Source: Ciona savignyi
Lineage: Eukaryota; Chordata; Ascidiacea; Phlebobranchia; Cionidae
NCBI GenBank assembly: GCA_000149265.1
Contig: CH003412.1
Span: 722,837-786,836 of the forward strand
Reading direction: 5' to 3'
Length of the DNA stretch: 64,000 nucleotides
Shown: piece after piece, positions 45,823 through 56,386 of the stretch
Position numbering within the stretch: the stretch's first letter is position 1
How the letters are laid out: each line of letters opens with the position of its first letter
Notes under the pieces: generated by a model
What the model was told of the DNA's origin: nothing
Database searches by the model: none
Seen by the model: the letters and a program-made list of their open reading frames with translations, nothing else
Made by a program: the position numbers and the translations under genes

Positions 45823-47421
45823 ATGGACACTTTCTATCAGAAGACTTACCTCTCGGAAAACGTACTTTGCATTATTTCGAAAATGGGCCTAAACGATTCT
45901 GCATGGCCCAAAAGAACAACTCCTTTTAATTTCTCTTCCGCGGGGAAGGTGGTGAAGGAACAAAAAAGTTGCGAGGATTATGTAAGTTTGAGCGGCGTTG
46001 AGTCATTGCATTCAAGTCGCCAGAAATCCTTGCTTATTGTGGCTAACGTTTTTAATGGAATTGCCAACGTTTCGCTCTTTGAACACGGCGGCGGTAAATC
46101 GAAATGTGGCGGAATTTACAACGAAGGCTCAGGAGAAAATCTGGGGGCGGCTATTTTAAACCACGCCGACGAGCACTTGCTCAAAGTCCTGACTTCTGTA
46201 TTCACCTTTATCGGCGCTTTTGGAAATCTGGCTGTTATTTGGAACTGCGGTCCTCCGCTAATACGGAGATTTGAACAGTTGTCGCAGGCAAGAAAAGTGC
46301 ACAGCTGGTTGGTTTTGAACCTCGCATGCTCGGATTTTCTAATGGTAATTTATCTTTTTTTGCACTCGGTAAAACACAAACATTCCGAAAGTGACGATGA
46401 GGAAATATTCAACGAAGAGCACCACAGTTGGCTCCAGGAGCCTACCTGTCGTGTTTTAGGTTTCATCTCATTTATTTCTTGTCAAGTTTCGTTAACTATG
46501 CTTGTTGTTATAACATCATTTCGTCTCTACGGTGTCGTGAAGCCGTACCAAGCCCGAACAGGAATGTTTAAACCGGCAGTGTTGGTTGCGGTATTTACAT
46601 GGTTTACATGGACACTAGTCGCCATTCTTCCTTTACTAAATTTCGAGCCGTTTCACACGATTTTTCAAAGTTTTGTTCACGTTCCTAAGCCGAACTGGCT
46701 TAACCAAACTGACTTGCAGTACGACGACTTATTGGCGGAAGTCCGTAAATTGGAAGCTGTGATTGTTTCGCCGTGTAGTGATTTTGATCATTCGTATTCA
46801 GTCAAAAACCCGACGTGGAAAGAACTACTAACCGCAAGTTATACGCTCGGGATTATCAAAAGTGCTGACTGGACAAATTTTTACGGCTTCTATAACGAAC
46901 ATATTATGTGCATGGCGCCTTTCTTTGCGGTGTACACGAGTCGGTCACTGTTTTTTACAATGACCATGGTTGTTTTCAACTTGCTTTGTTTCGTGTGGAT
47001 GGCGTTTTCATACATCTACATCGGCCAAAACACCTCAGAACAAACTTGTTTTCAGTTAACGTTTTGTCGCTGCTCGACTATCTGCTCTACAGAGCCGTAT
47101 AACGACAGGGTTCCTTCGTCTCAACGCAAAGAAGAAGATCGCTCTCTGCATCGACGAATTGTATTCGTTGTGTTAGCTAACTTCGTATGCTGGGTACCTC
47201 TGTGTATTTTGTCGATTTTCCACGCCATTTTCTCAAGCGTTTTGGGAGGACACGAATCCTGCCCATTTCACGCGTATGTGAACACGTATCAGCCACATTT
47301 CGGCATTCTAGAGGTTGTTGTTATTCCCATTAACAGTATTTTGAACCCTTATATCTACTCTCTTTCATACTGGGGAGAGATACGGCAAAATCTACGAGAT
47401 CGTTTTTCAAACTGTACATAG
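45823..47421 (+). CDS. Rhodopsin-family GPCR related to the LGR / relaxin-receptor group, without LRRs in this exon
   Basis: 532 residues in one exon. A Cys-containing N-terminal region of about 118 residues with several NxS/T sites precedes seven membrane segments. TM1 is about 119-140 (GAFGNLAVIW), TM2 161-181 (WLVLNLACSDFLMVIYLFL) and TM3 208-231. R235 in SFRLY replaces E/DRY. TM6 has FVCWVPLCIL and TM7 has VVVIPINSILNPYIYSL. The NLACSDFLM, CWVPLC and VIPINSILNPYIYSL forms are those of LGRs and relaxin-type receptors. No leucine-rich repeats or LDLa module are visible. The cytoplasmic tail is only about 20 residues. The frame is open upstream of the ATG to an acceptor (ttttcag, ending 45763), coding ...SLCGALLAQESRPC, which looks like the end of a signal peptide. 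The real start may lie in an unseen upstream exon. Confidence 0.85.
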   Translation: MDTFYQKTYLSENVLCIISKMGLNDSAWPKRTTPFNFSSAGKVVKEQKSCEDYVSLSGVESLHSSRQKSLLIVANVFNGIANVSLFEHGGGKSKCGGIYNEGSGENLGAAILNHADEHLLKVLTSVFTFIGAFGNLAVIWNCGPPLIRRFEQLSQARKVHSWLVLNLACSDFLMVIYLFLHSVKHKHSESDDEEIFNEEHHSWLQEPTCRVLGFISFISCQVSLTMLVVITSFRLYGVVKPYQARTGMFKPAVLVAVFTWFTWTLVAILPLLNFEPFHTIFQSFVHVPKPNWLNQTDLQYDDLLAEVRKLEAVIVSPCSDFDHSYSVKNPTWKELLTASYTLGIIKSADWTNFYGFYNEHIMCMAPFFAVYTSRSLFFTMTMVVFNLLCFVWMAFSYIYIGQNTSEQTCFQLTFCRCSTICSTEPYNDRVPSSQRKEEDRSLHRRIVFVVLANFVCWVPLCILSIFHAIFSSVLGGHESCPFHAYVNTYQPHFGILEVVVIPINSILNPYIYSLSYWGEIRQNLRDRFSNCT

Positions 47422-48131
47422 AATTTTAACCCACCTGGAGAAATTGAATTAGTGATTTATGTTTTTGAAATTTAAAAAAATTTAAATTCTTTCAAACCAT
47501 GAAAAATTATAGCAAAAAACAACATATTTGAACGTGTTTATTGTTAAAAAGCAGCCTTAAAAGACTGTCATTGTGTTTTATCGATATACACACAGTGTTA
47601 CATGATTTACCTTAACGGTTGACTCGGTATTATTTTGTGTAATTTACCATAAAGGCTTCAAATAATGAAGGAATAAAAGGTAATTTTGCAAGCCAGTTCA
47701 AACAGGTTCAAACGAGGTTGCACTAAACGATAAAATTACATTTTCGCTTTTGTGTACGAAATCCCAATTAAAACATAACAAGCGTTTCATTATATAGCAC
47801 TAAAGAAATCAATTCCACTTATTAAGAGCCAAATCCATTCAAAACGGGAACGCATGTATAGTTAGTCCGGTAATCAGGTATATTTTAAACTCGGCAAAAT
47901 TGTACTTCAGTGGGTTTGGGACCAATCATGTGCATATAGCATTTGAATGAAGATAACATTTCTGCTAGATTAAGTTTATTTATTTTATTAAATAACAGCA
48001 AACAAACCATTTCGCAGCACAGTATCAGGAAATGACAACACGATCATTTTTGGCCAAATTTATACTTTTTTATTCAAATAACATTTCGAATTTTGCCAAA
48101 AAAACGAAAACATTTGTCTTGCAAATTTTAT

Positions 48132-51100
48132 CTACATTTTTGATTTACTAAATCGATTAATTGAATAATGGTGCGTCGGATAGCTGGTTTCTTGGTCGGT
48201 TGCGAGTTCAGACACAATTTTACCGACCACTGGCGCCGTTTTGAAGGCGTGTCCTGCAATGAAATAACGTTGTGCGGAAAATACGGTCGAGTGGCCGAAT
48301 GGTTAGCGCGTCCGAAACATATACTACCTACTATTATACAAAAAACGATCATTGTGCCTAGTCCATCATGGGTTAAAAGGCTCGATAATAAAAAAATAAA
48401 AAAGTACGGAACGTAGTGTGCGGTACGGCAGTGTGATTTTTTTACCGGGATCAGTTTCAAACCCTAATGAGCTCGTGGCTAAACCGCTTTTTGCATCAGT
48501 TTATTCATCGGTCTATTTAACCATTCGGCCACGACCGTACCGAACAGTTGTACTATTACATGGGCATATTACTGACCTGACATTCCTGCTGCAAAAATTA
48601 TATTTTTACAACTTGGGTGCCGATCCACGATGTAATCTAAGTCTGGCGAATCCTACAAAAGTGGAACGGCCATTTCAAAAGTATAGTATAGCATAGGATA
48701 ATTAAGTTAATCCCCTTGAATAAAAAAAACAATGGGGTTAACATACGGGCAATCGAAAGATCACATCCCGCCCACCGTCGGGTTACTGGAGCTATTGCAG
48801 TGTGTTGTGTATGATTCTGACGTTTCTTTGGCTGAAAGCCGACGGACCAATCCACCAAGCTATGCGATCAAACAATTTATGCATTGGATACACAGAGCTG
48901 ATAAGGTCTTATCTGACTTTTCACAAAAACGACTAGCAAGCGACCAGTTTCCATGCTACAATCCTTCGGTTAAATAACAACGCACTAACCCAGCAAGCTA
49001 TTTACCTGGACAATCATGCACACGTACCATACACGGTCGTATGGCCCAATGAATCACTATTTTAAACAACATTTTTTACACAAAAGCGGTTTAAGTGACG
49101 AGCTCCTATGGTGAGTTTAAAACTTGGTGCCCATTGTGGGTCACTAAGAACGTTTTCGTATAGGAAGCAGTATTTGAATCAGTTGTTTAACATTCGACCA
49201 CACAACCGTTTGTTCTTGCCAATCCAACCACCGACCCTTTATTGTATATAGACAATATCGTTTCCTACCGTTATTATGCAGGATTCTGTGATCACTGGTT
49301 CACATTTTAAAAGAGGAAAGTGGTCTTTGATTATCCTCATTAGTTCTTCCGTTTTACGTCTTTGGCGCTCTAGCTCCTCTGGTGGCTGAGGTTTGTCCCT
49401 CTCGTTTGGATCAATGGGGAAGTAATGATGGTAGCACAGCTAGAAATTGTATTATTTTAAACATCTTCGAATCCGAAGTCAATCCGCTAGTTTCTGCTTG
49501 CAAAAACAAAGGTTATACACTTTGGATAAGATACACCAAAAGTGATTAATTAACCCGGAAAATCGTTCGTTTCTGCATGCAGAAAAAATGTAGTGGGTTT
49601 TAAAATCGGTTTAAAAATGGTGATGGCTAACATGTGGTTAACGCTATCTAGTTTGAATGGGATTTCGGAAATAATTGGGAATTAACATTACACGACCGAA
49701 TGTCGTAATACACGACCGAATGTCCTAGTTTGGTAGGTTAGTGTTTTGCCTTTCAGCTGAAAGGTTGTTGGAACGAAACTAGCTTAAGCTACTAGGTTGT
49801 GTCTTTGCACAAGACACTACGTAGACATTGCAAGAACTCATTAAGTTAAGGAGTTCTACTAAAGAAACGTTTTAATCATGTACCATACACTGCAGTTGAT
49901 CCGGTTAGAATACCATGCGTGCGACTCATCAGGCCGTAACTAAGGACAACGTAAATAAACGTCAAAGAAGATTGTCCATTCGCTAGAATACAAATGGACA
50001 TTCTTCTATCCATTATGACTACACTGATACATTAATAATATATATATAGTGTCGGTTTGATTTCTTGCTTTTTTGGAAAAGAGAAAATTTACACCTGGTG
50101 CCATCATACCCGCGCGTAAGATATAGTCCAATATACAGAACTAAATCCGTAAATGTTATGCTCGAATGTGGATTATTTGAATCAACAATTCATTGGTAAG
50201 TTTTGTCTAAAACAAACCACAAAGTTGACATACTTACGTCCATTAATTTTCCCGTATTTTTCTGCTTCCGTGTTTGTGATTAGTTTTATTTGCTCATTTT
50301 TTATTTTTATGGCAAAAAATAAATAAACTAAACCAAACCTATCATAGTAACATCGGTATACAAGTTTCTCAAGGGAGTGTGAATTGAAACCTGCAATTCT
50401 TGGGCATGCCCTACCTTAAACAAACCCCACTATTGCTTAATGCCCACAATGTTGTTATTTTATTCCCAACTCACCTTAAACAAACCTGGGTACTCATCCG
50501 AGGGAAGTCCGTAAGCATAAAAACCGGATTCCGTATAATACAATAAGCTTGGAAAACCATGCTCGGCTGCAAATGCTCCTGGCGACCTCTCCTTCCAGTA
50601 TGTCACTATAACTTTGCCTGCCTAAGGAACACATAAAAGGGCTTTATACTGTTCTCTTCAAGAGTCTCTATTGCAGAGTGTTTTGTATGATTCACACGTT
50701 CCTTCGACTGAGAGGCGATGCACGCATCCACCAAGTTATGCAGTCGAACAAATTATACATTGGGTACCGAGCTGATTATGCATTGGGTACCGAGATCTCA
50801 TATGATGCATTGTACTTCACGAATTAACATTCGAAAACCGGATCAATAACAGTCCACATATTTTATTCACCATCAGCGGTAAACGAAGGCCCAGTGGTTC
50901 CAACAGTTCATTCGCCCAAGCCCCACAAGCAAGCACCAACGATGAAGCTTTATATCTTCCCCTGCTGGTGTAAACTTGCACTGCACATTTGCTTAGCGAC
51001 TCAATGTTCGAAACTCTCTCCATATCTCGCAAGACACCACCAAGTTTACAAAAGGCATCCTTACAAAAGGGCGAATTTGGAATTCAATTACAAGTCATAT

Positions 51101-54100
51101 GACAAAAACACTTTAAAATTTATAACAAAGTAATTTACAAAATATTCATGTTTACCCCCATGAATGGTAAAGCGCTCGGGGCGTTATCAAACGCACAATC
51201 GATTTTGACTCGGGCACACCGTCGGAATACCGGAGCTTTTGCAGTGTATTGTGTATGATTGAAACGTACCTTTTATTTTACTATAACCCATTAATCCACT
51301 GAAATGGATTAATCCACTGGGTTTATGCGATATCTGCTTAGTGTGCCCAAGGACACAACCGATAGTTTAAAACACAAGAAACCTGTATACCTGTACTGCT
51401 TCCAAACACTTGTCAGCATTCACCACAGCACCAGACGGTTCCAGAACTGCCTGTAGGATGGAAACTAGAATTAATTGTTGTGATTGTATTGTTTAATTTT
51501 ATGTTACAAGCTTGTGTATATTTACAGTTTTAAGAAAATAAGTTTTATTTTGTAAGTTGCCATATCATATTTTATACAGGACTATAACATGCCACTTCCA
51601 GAATTGACTCTTATGACAACTGATAAAATATATTTTCGAACTTTTACCGGGATAGATCGCAACCCCTGCCACCCCGGAAATTTACGCCTATGGCAACTTA
51701 CAATATATATTTCGAAACCTCAGTTTTCATGAAAGTTTACATGCTCTTACACTATAAGTGTCATCGAACGTCAGGCCAAATCGTTTGTGTAACTCATCGC
51801 CTTCAAGAGCTGAACAAGGAATACCCAGTTGCTTACACCACGTTATGACGTTCCCCACGTGACCGTGTTGAGTTTTGGAAATCGATAGGTGACCCGTTGT
51901 TCTGTGGGAAACAAATATAAAATATATAACAAGTAAGTTCGTGGGTGCTGGTCAGGCACACAACCATTTAGTCAAAGTCTATTTTCGAATCTCATAACCT
52001 TTCTTCTACCTGGGGACAGTTAACGCTCTATTACAAATCGATTTATTCAACCGAATGTACGTTCTTTTATTAATTTGATCCTCAAAATACAAGATACTTG
52101 CAGAGAATGGCTGTAAGCGTTCTGCTGGTGGGTTATACAGCTTCACGTAGCCCCTACAAGGTTCAGTTGTTCATTTTCTCTGTATAAGCGAAAAGTAGGG
52201 TGGTCGTGTAACATAACTTTGCAAGCAGCTTAAAAGGTGGTAAATGATGCGGAAGCAACTTCAAGGTAACCTATAGTTTGCTACTACAAACTTATTCTGT
52301 ATTATGTTACCATCTAAATCTTCAAGACGCTGCATAATGGGTAAAAACCAGGGTGGCAAGTATAGTTAATTGTATTACGTCGCCCCACATTTTTATACAC
52401 GGGTAACATGCCCACCCTCGGCGCCGACACAAACCCCCCTCCTACTTCATAAATCCAATCCCGCTCGATCTCTCCATCTCCTCCCACAGTTGATACGCTT
52501 CGGACATCATTGCAGCGTAATGTTCGTCCACGTACGACTTCCTCAGGATTCTCGACGCTCCATGCGAACTGCCTCGCGTGTGAAGCGCCGGAAACTGGTA
52601 CAGATTGGTTAGTTTTGTAAGTTTACAAGTTAGTTTTATAATTTTGCGATTTGGTTTTATAAATTTACAAGTTAGTTTTATAATTTTGCGATTTGGTTTT
52701 ATAAATTTACAAGTTAGTTTTATAAATTAACGAGTTATTTTTATGAATTTGCATGTTAGGTTCATAAAGTTTGAGTTTTATATACTTATGTGTGTAGTTC
52801 ATCGGTTCGTAATTTTCTTGCGTATGTAAAAGCTGGCTTTAAGCTACATGTATGTAAATGAATGCGCGGACCTATAATTACTTCCTATAAGTGTTATATT
52901 ACACATTTCATTCAAACGGTTCTTGCTATGTATTACGTGGATTATTCATATAAATTACATGTTTATCTTACTTATTGCATACAAAATACCATGTATGTTC
53001 TTTAACAAGGCAGATATACCACGGGAAAAGGTTCTACACAATGTAATCGCGGGTTATATGAATTAAGTTCCGAAGGCGAAAGTCAGGTATATGTAAGTAG
53101 GAGACTTCGCAGACATCCGTTACCACGCTGGATCATAGGTTTTTGACCTGAGCATGTTGCAAACGAAATTGTTGAATACAGCAGGGGCAAAGCCCATGAT
53201 CAATGCTTATTATAAGTTTCGAAACCATGACGTGTTCCTCACCAAGGCTGTTTTAAGTAGAAATTGGCATTTCATTACATCGCGTTTTTCGCCAACACAA
53301 TTGTTCTTGACTTATAATTTAAAATAGCAACCATGGTCACTTTGTTGCAATAGTTCCCCAACCCAAAGTGATGTTATTTAACCTGGTTTGCATGCTGACT
53401 AATGAAAATTAGAGAAATGCTATACACACTAAGATTGTGTTGTAACTAACCTAACTGTTTGTTTTAAAGAGCACTTTGTAACTAAGGCATGACGTATGTT
53501 GCATTGTACTTGCCTTCAGTAATTGCACGACTTATTAGGTTACTCATTAACAAACTTAACCTGAGAAGGACGAGTTGCGGTTATGCATGCAAGCAACTAC
53601 TTTAAAGGCCTAATAAACGTTGGATCAATTAATGGGGCTTGTTGCGTTTTGCTTTTTCAAGATTATACTAAAAAAATACATAAAACCATTATTCGATTAT
53701 AAAATATACGTCTTACTTATTAAAAAAACAAAAGAAATTTCAATTTTGTAACACAAATTACTCGGACAACATGAGCATGGAAATTACCTCAAAAGATAAT
53801 AAAACTTACGTTTTAAAATCTCAATTCGAACATAAAACAAGTGTAAAAAATCAATAAAACTAAATGTGTGATAAAACTAAAAGTATACCCCGCTATAAAT
53901 CATTTTTCTAATTTAAATACAACAAACTGCAATAGTCCCGGTTAAGCAATCTGACAATTTTCCGCATAATCACGTTATATGCGTCTTTGTTCATTTTACC
54001 GCGGTGACCCTGAATATCCTACGGTATTGGTATGACTGCTGCTAGTCTCCAGGTGAAAATATACAGATTTACAAATATTGAAAAAAATGGAGTGTTCATG

Positions 54101-55154
54101 TTTATTATTTACTCTTTATTGCAGGGTACGTGTTTTTTTGTATAATGAGTGTCTAACGTTTTTATCTCCATTTTAATTCGACATATGCTTTTTACTATTG
54201 TTTTTTTTTGCTACACTAAATGCAGTTTTTTTTCAAAACCGTAGGATAGACCAAGCATTGATCCAACGTCCATGTCGATGAGTCAGTAAAATAAACACAA
54301 GGCCAACAGGGGGTCTTCTGATAAGTTTATCCATTGGGTTACGGCATGCCCACCGTCGGGTTACCAGAGTTATTGCATTGTGTTGTGTATGGTCGGGATA
54401 TTCTTAAGGTTTTAGTTCAACCCATTAATCTACTGGTTTCGTGCGGTGCCTACCGAGAAGAGTCTACCAAATGACACAACCGACTGGTTAGATAATATAT
54501 ATTAAAGAAAGTGGTCAACCAACACCTTTTCACCCTATATCTTATATTCAGTAAGTACTATTACTACAAAGACATATATATTTAATGTGCTTGATAAGGT
54601 GCCGCAATTAAAGTGCCGGGTTTTAGTCTGTTTGAAATGGGATTACGTGTCGGCTTATTTAGCTTTCTAAATGCCCGGCTCGCCAGATAGTCATGTAACC
54701 TCCCGACCAAGCTCCATTAAACCTTTCCACCGACAACTTTGAAAACAAAATAATGCACATCTTACTGTAATTTCTATACGAACCAACTAAAAGCTTCTAC
54801 CGGTGATGTATGTTACTGTGCTGTTATGGATTTAAATTGCAAATTTGAAAGGAATAACGAACAATTCTCAGTAACACGTTAGTGGTTTGTTTTTCTGTTT
54901 CTGTATCAATTAATTATACTATCCAGTTTCTTTATTATCCACGGTACCAAAAATGAGAATAACTAATACAAAAGGATGCACGATATAAACCCATAACTTT
55001 GCTTAAGTCTGCTTTGCATGCACAAACAGATACAAGCACTAACCTGCTCAAGAAGTAAAGTTGATTTTCCGCTCTTTGCCAAATGGTATGCAGTCCAGCT
55101 GCCAATAATCCCCGCTCCAATTACAATGACATCGAATTGTTCTACACTATCCAT
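48132..55154 (-). CDS. PIPOX: Peroxisomal sarcosine / pipecolate oxidase, 9 exons, complete
   Basis: FAD-dependent oxidation of sarcosine and L-pipecolate, giving hydrogen peroxide in peroxisomes. Exons: 55154-55044, 52594-52446, 51901-51751, 51450-51391, 51059-50871, 50621-50475, 49439-49269, 48652-48577 and 48253-48132. All are GT-AG with matching phase, giving 391 residues (human 390). The Rossmann motif [19 protein letters not shown] is at about 11-29. [17 protein letters not shown] follows, then [14 protein letters not shown], and [13 protein letters not shown] before the substrate domain. ESCIITDSPD keeps the Cys that anchors FAD covalently in monomeric sarcosine oxidases. VDRHP and [13 protein letters not shown] close the FAD site. 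The protein ends SKM, a PTS1-type peroxisome signal. Exons 8 and 9 are short and surrounded by SINEs, so automatic annotation could miss them. Confidence 0.94.
48282..48545. repeat. Two tRNA-like SINE heads facing each other (second SINE family)
   Basis: The left end tacggtcgagtggccgaatg and the right end (minus strand) tacggtcgtggccgaatggt form an inverted pair. Each has an A-box-like TGGCCGAATGG. The right copy continues on the minus strand with gcggtttagccacgagctc and a B-box-like gggtttgaaactgatccc. Related fragments lie near 49086-49125 and 60017-60060. It sits in the 323-bp PIPOX intron between exons 8 and 9. Confidence 0.6.
48681..49015 (-). repeat. tRNA-derived SINE, minus orientation
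   Basis: 'gcataggataattaagttaatcccc' (tail side), 'acgggcaatcgaaagatcacatcccgcccaccgtcgggttactgg', then a diverged middle and a tRNA-like end 'gcactaacccagcaagctattt'. PIPOX intron 7. Confidence 0.65.
49729..49935 (+). repeat. tRNA-derived SINE, plus orientation
   Basis: The head 'tttggtaggttagtgttttgcctttcagctgaaaggttgttggaac' keeps the A-box region. The body follows with 'gtgtctttgcacaagacacta' and 'catacactgcagttgatccgg'. PIPOX intron 6. Confidence 0.65.
51139..51375 (-). repeat. tRNA-derived SINE, minus orientation, head missing
   Basis: 'atattcatgtttacccccatgaatgg', 'gggcacaccgtcggaataccggagcttttgcagtgtattgtg', then 'cccattaatccactg' with a local duplication (aaatggattaatccactggg). It stops near the tRNA-like part. 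PIPOX intron 4. Confidence 0.6.
52609..52765. repeat. Tandem repeat of about 50 bp (two half-units of about 25)
   Basis: 'gttagttttataattttgcg' plus 'atttggttttataaatttacaa' alternate about three times, with worn copies at the right end. It directly abuts PIPOX exon 2 (acceptor side), which fits array growth within intron 1. Confidence 0.8.
54345..54490 (-). repeat. tRNA-derived SINE fragment, minus orientation
   Basis: 'gcccaccgtcgggttaccagagttattgcattgtgttgtgtatgg', then 'aacccattaatctactgg' and 'aaatgacacaaccgactggtta'. PIPOX intron 1. Confidence 0.6.
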
Positions 55155-55159
55155 ATCAG

Positions 55160-56386
55160 CACATTATAAACAGTCCTAATTATAGTAATACAGTCTACTT
55201 GTACAACAGCAAGTGATGTGTATATGTTTGGTATTGTTATGGTTTCAGACTTAAGCTTTCAGTCAACTGTAAATCGAAACCACTCAGCCGAGACGGCAAG
55301 TGTATTTAACTAGATTGCAATATCCATACTGATTTGTTACTTTAGGATATTTTTTGCCCTTCGTTACATTACAGAAGAATAGCACAGGTATTAAAATAAG
55401 AAGTAGGAACAACGTCAAAACTACTGTAGCTAAAACACTCCAGGAAATACTCACGGTATAACAGGAAAAAAAGTGACGTGGCCGTTTAAAACCTTACATT
55501 TGGAATAAAATAAGCATTGTAATGATATAAATATGAAATATATCGCAAAGTTCTTTATTTTGTATCAACCCGTAATGGTTTAATACCAACACAAAAACTG
55601 TTAAAATGTCTCAACACAACTGAATTAATGCCTCAACACACAACTGTTTAAAGATTAACATGGTTATAGAGAAAACCCAAGTGTGTTTGCTTTTCGGCAT
55701 ATCGTGCAATGCTAAGTTAAAGCACAGTGGTTGGCCTATATTTGCCTTTTCTCCATACGGAGTACATATCTATTTTGCTAACTCTACTGTTCTCGATTTG
55801 AGCTATGTGGTTATGAAAAGATCGAAACATTTTTTTTACCTTTATTCCTGATTGTATCCACAAAAATAATTTTAAAATTTAAGTTGGTACAATAAGGGTA
55901 TCGGAATTTTTTAACGTACAAGTGTACCATACTATTTTGATCACATACTATTTTAATAATTTGCTGAGTATTACCGATAAATACCACTGCCCGCAAATAT
56001 TTAAAAAGTTCCCTCTATGATATATGATTATAATTAAGCGGTTTGATGACACATCTGCAATTATAAAGTAATTTTATTTTTTCTTGAATGCAATACTCAC
56101 TATCATTTTGCAGTTTTTCCCATTCGTACCTTAATTTTAAGTGTGTGTTTCTTTAATTGTTTTTTTAAGTAGCAAGAACGAACAAACCAGCTTTATTAAT
56201 TTGTTTAAATTGTGTTTTTAATATGCAAGGGGCCGCTGTGTTACTACTCCAGAACACTTCCGCCTTTTTACGTCACAATATTCAAACTTCTACTCATAAT
56301 GATGAATAATACCCCGACGTCATGGTTTATATCCCACGGTTCCTATTGTTTTCGGGTCGGTCTAAACTTTAACCGGCGGCTAAACC
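55160..56386. other. Divergent promoter region between PIPOX and the phospholipase gene
   Basis: 1.2 kb separating two genes that point away from each other. It is AT-rich, without an exon or named element. A GC-richer patch at about 56225-56400 runs into the first phospholipase exon. No TATA box or other site is clear enough to call. Confidence 0.4.

Noticed and set aside
48128..48460. 110-residue minus-strand ORF
   Set aside because: It is a different frame over the last PIPOX exon and the SINE pair. The PIPOX frame gives the conserved C-terminus.
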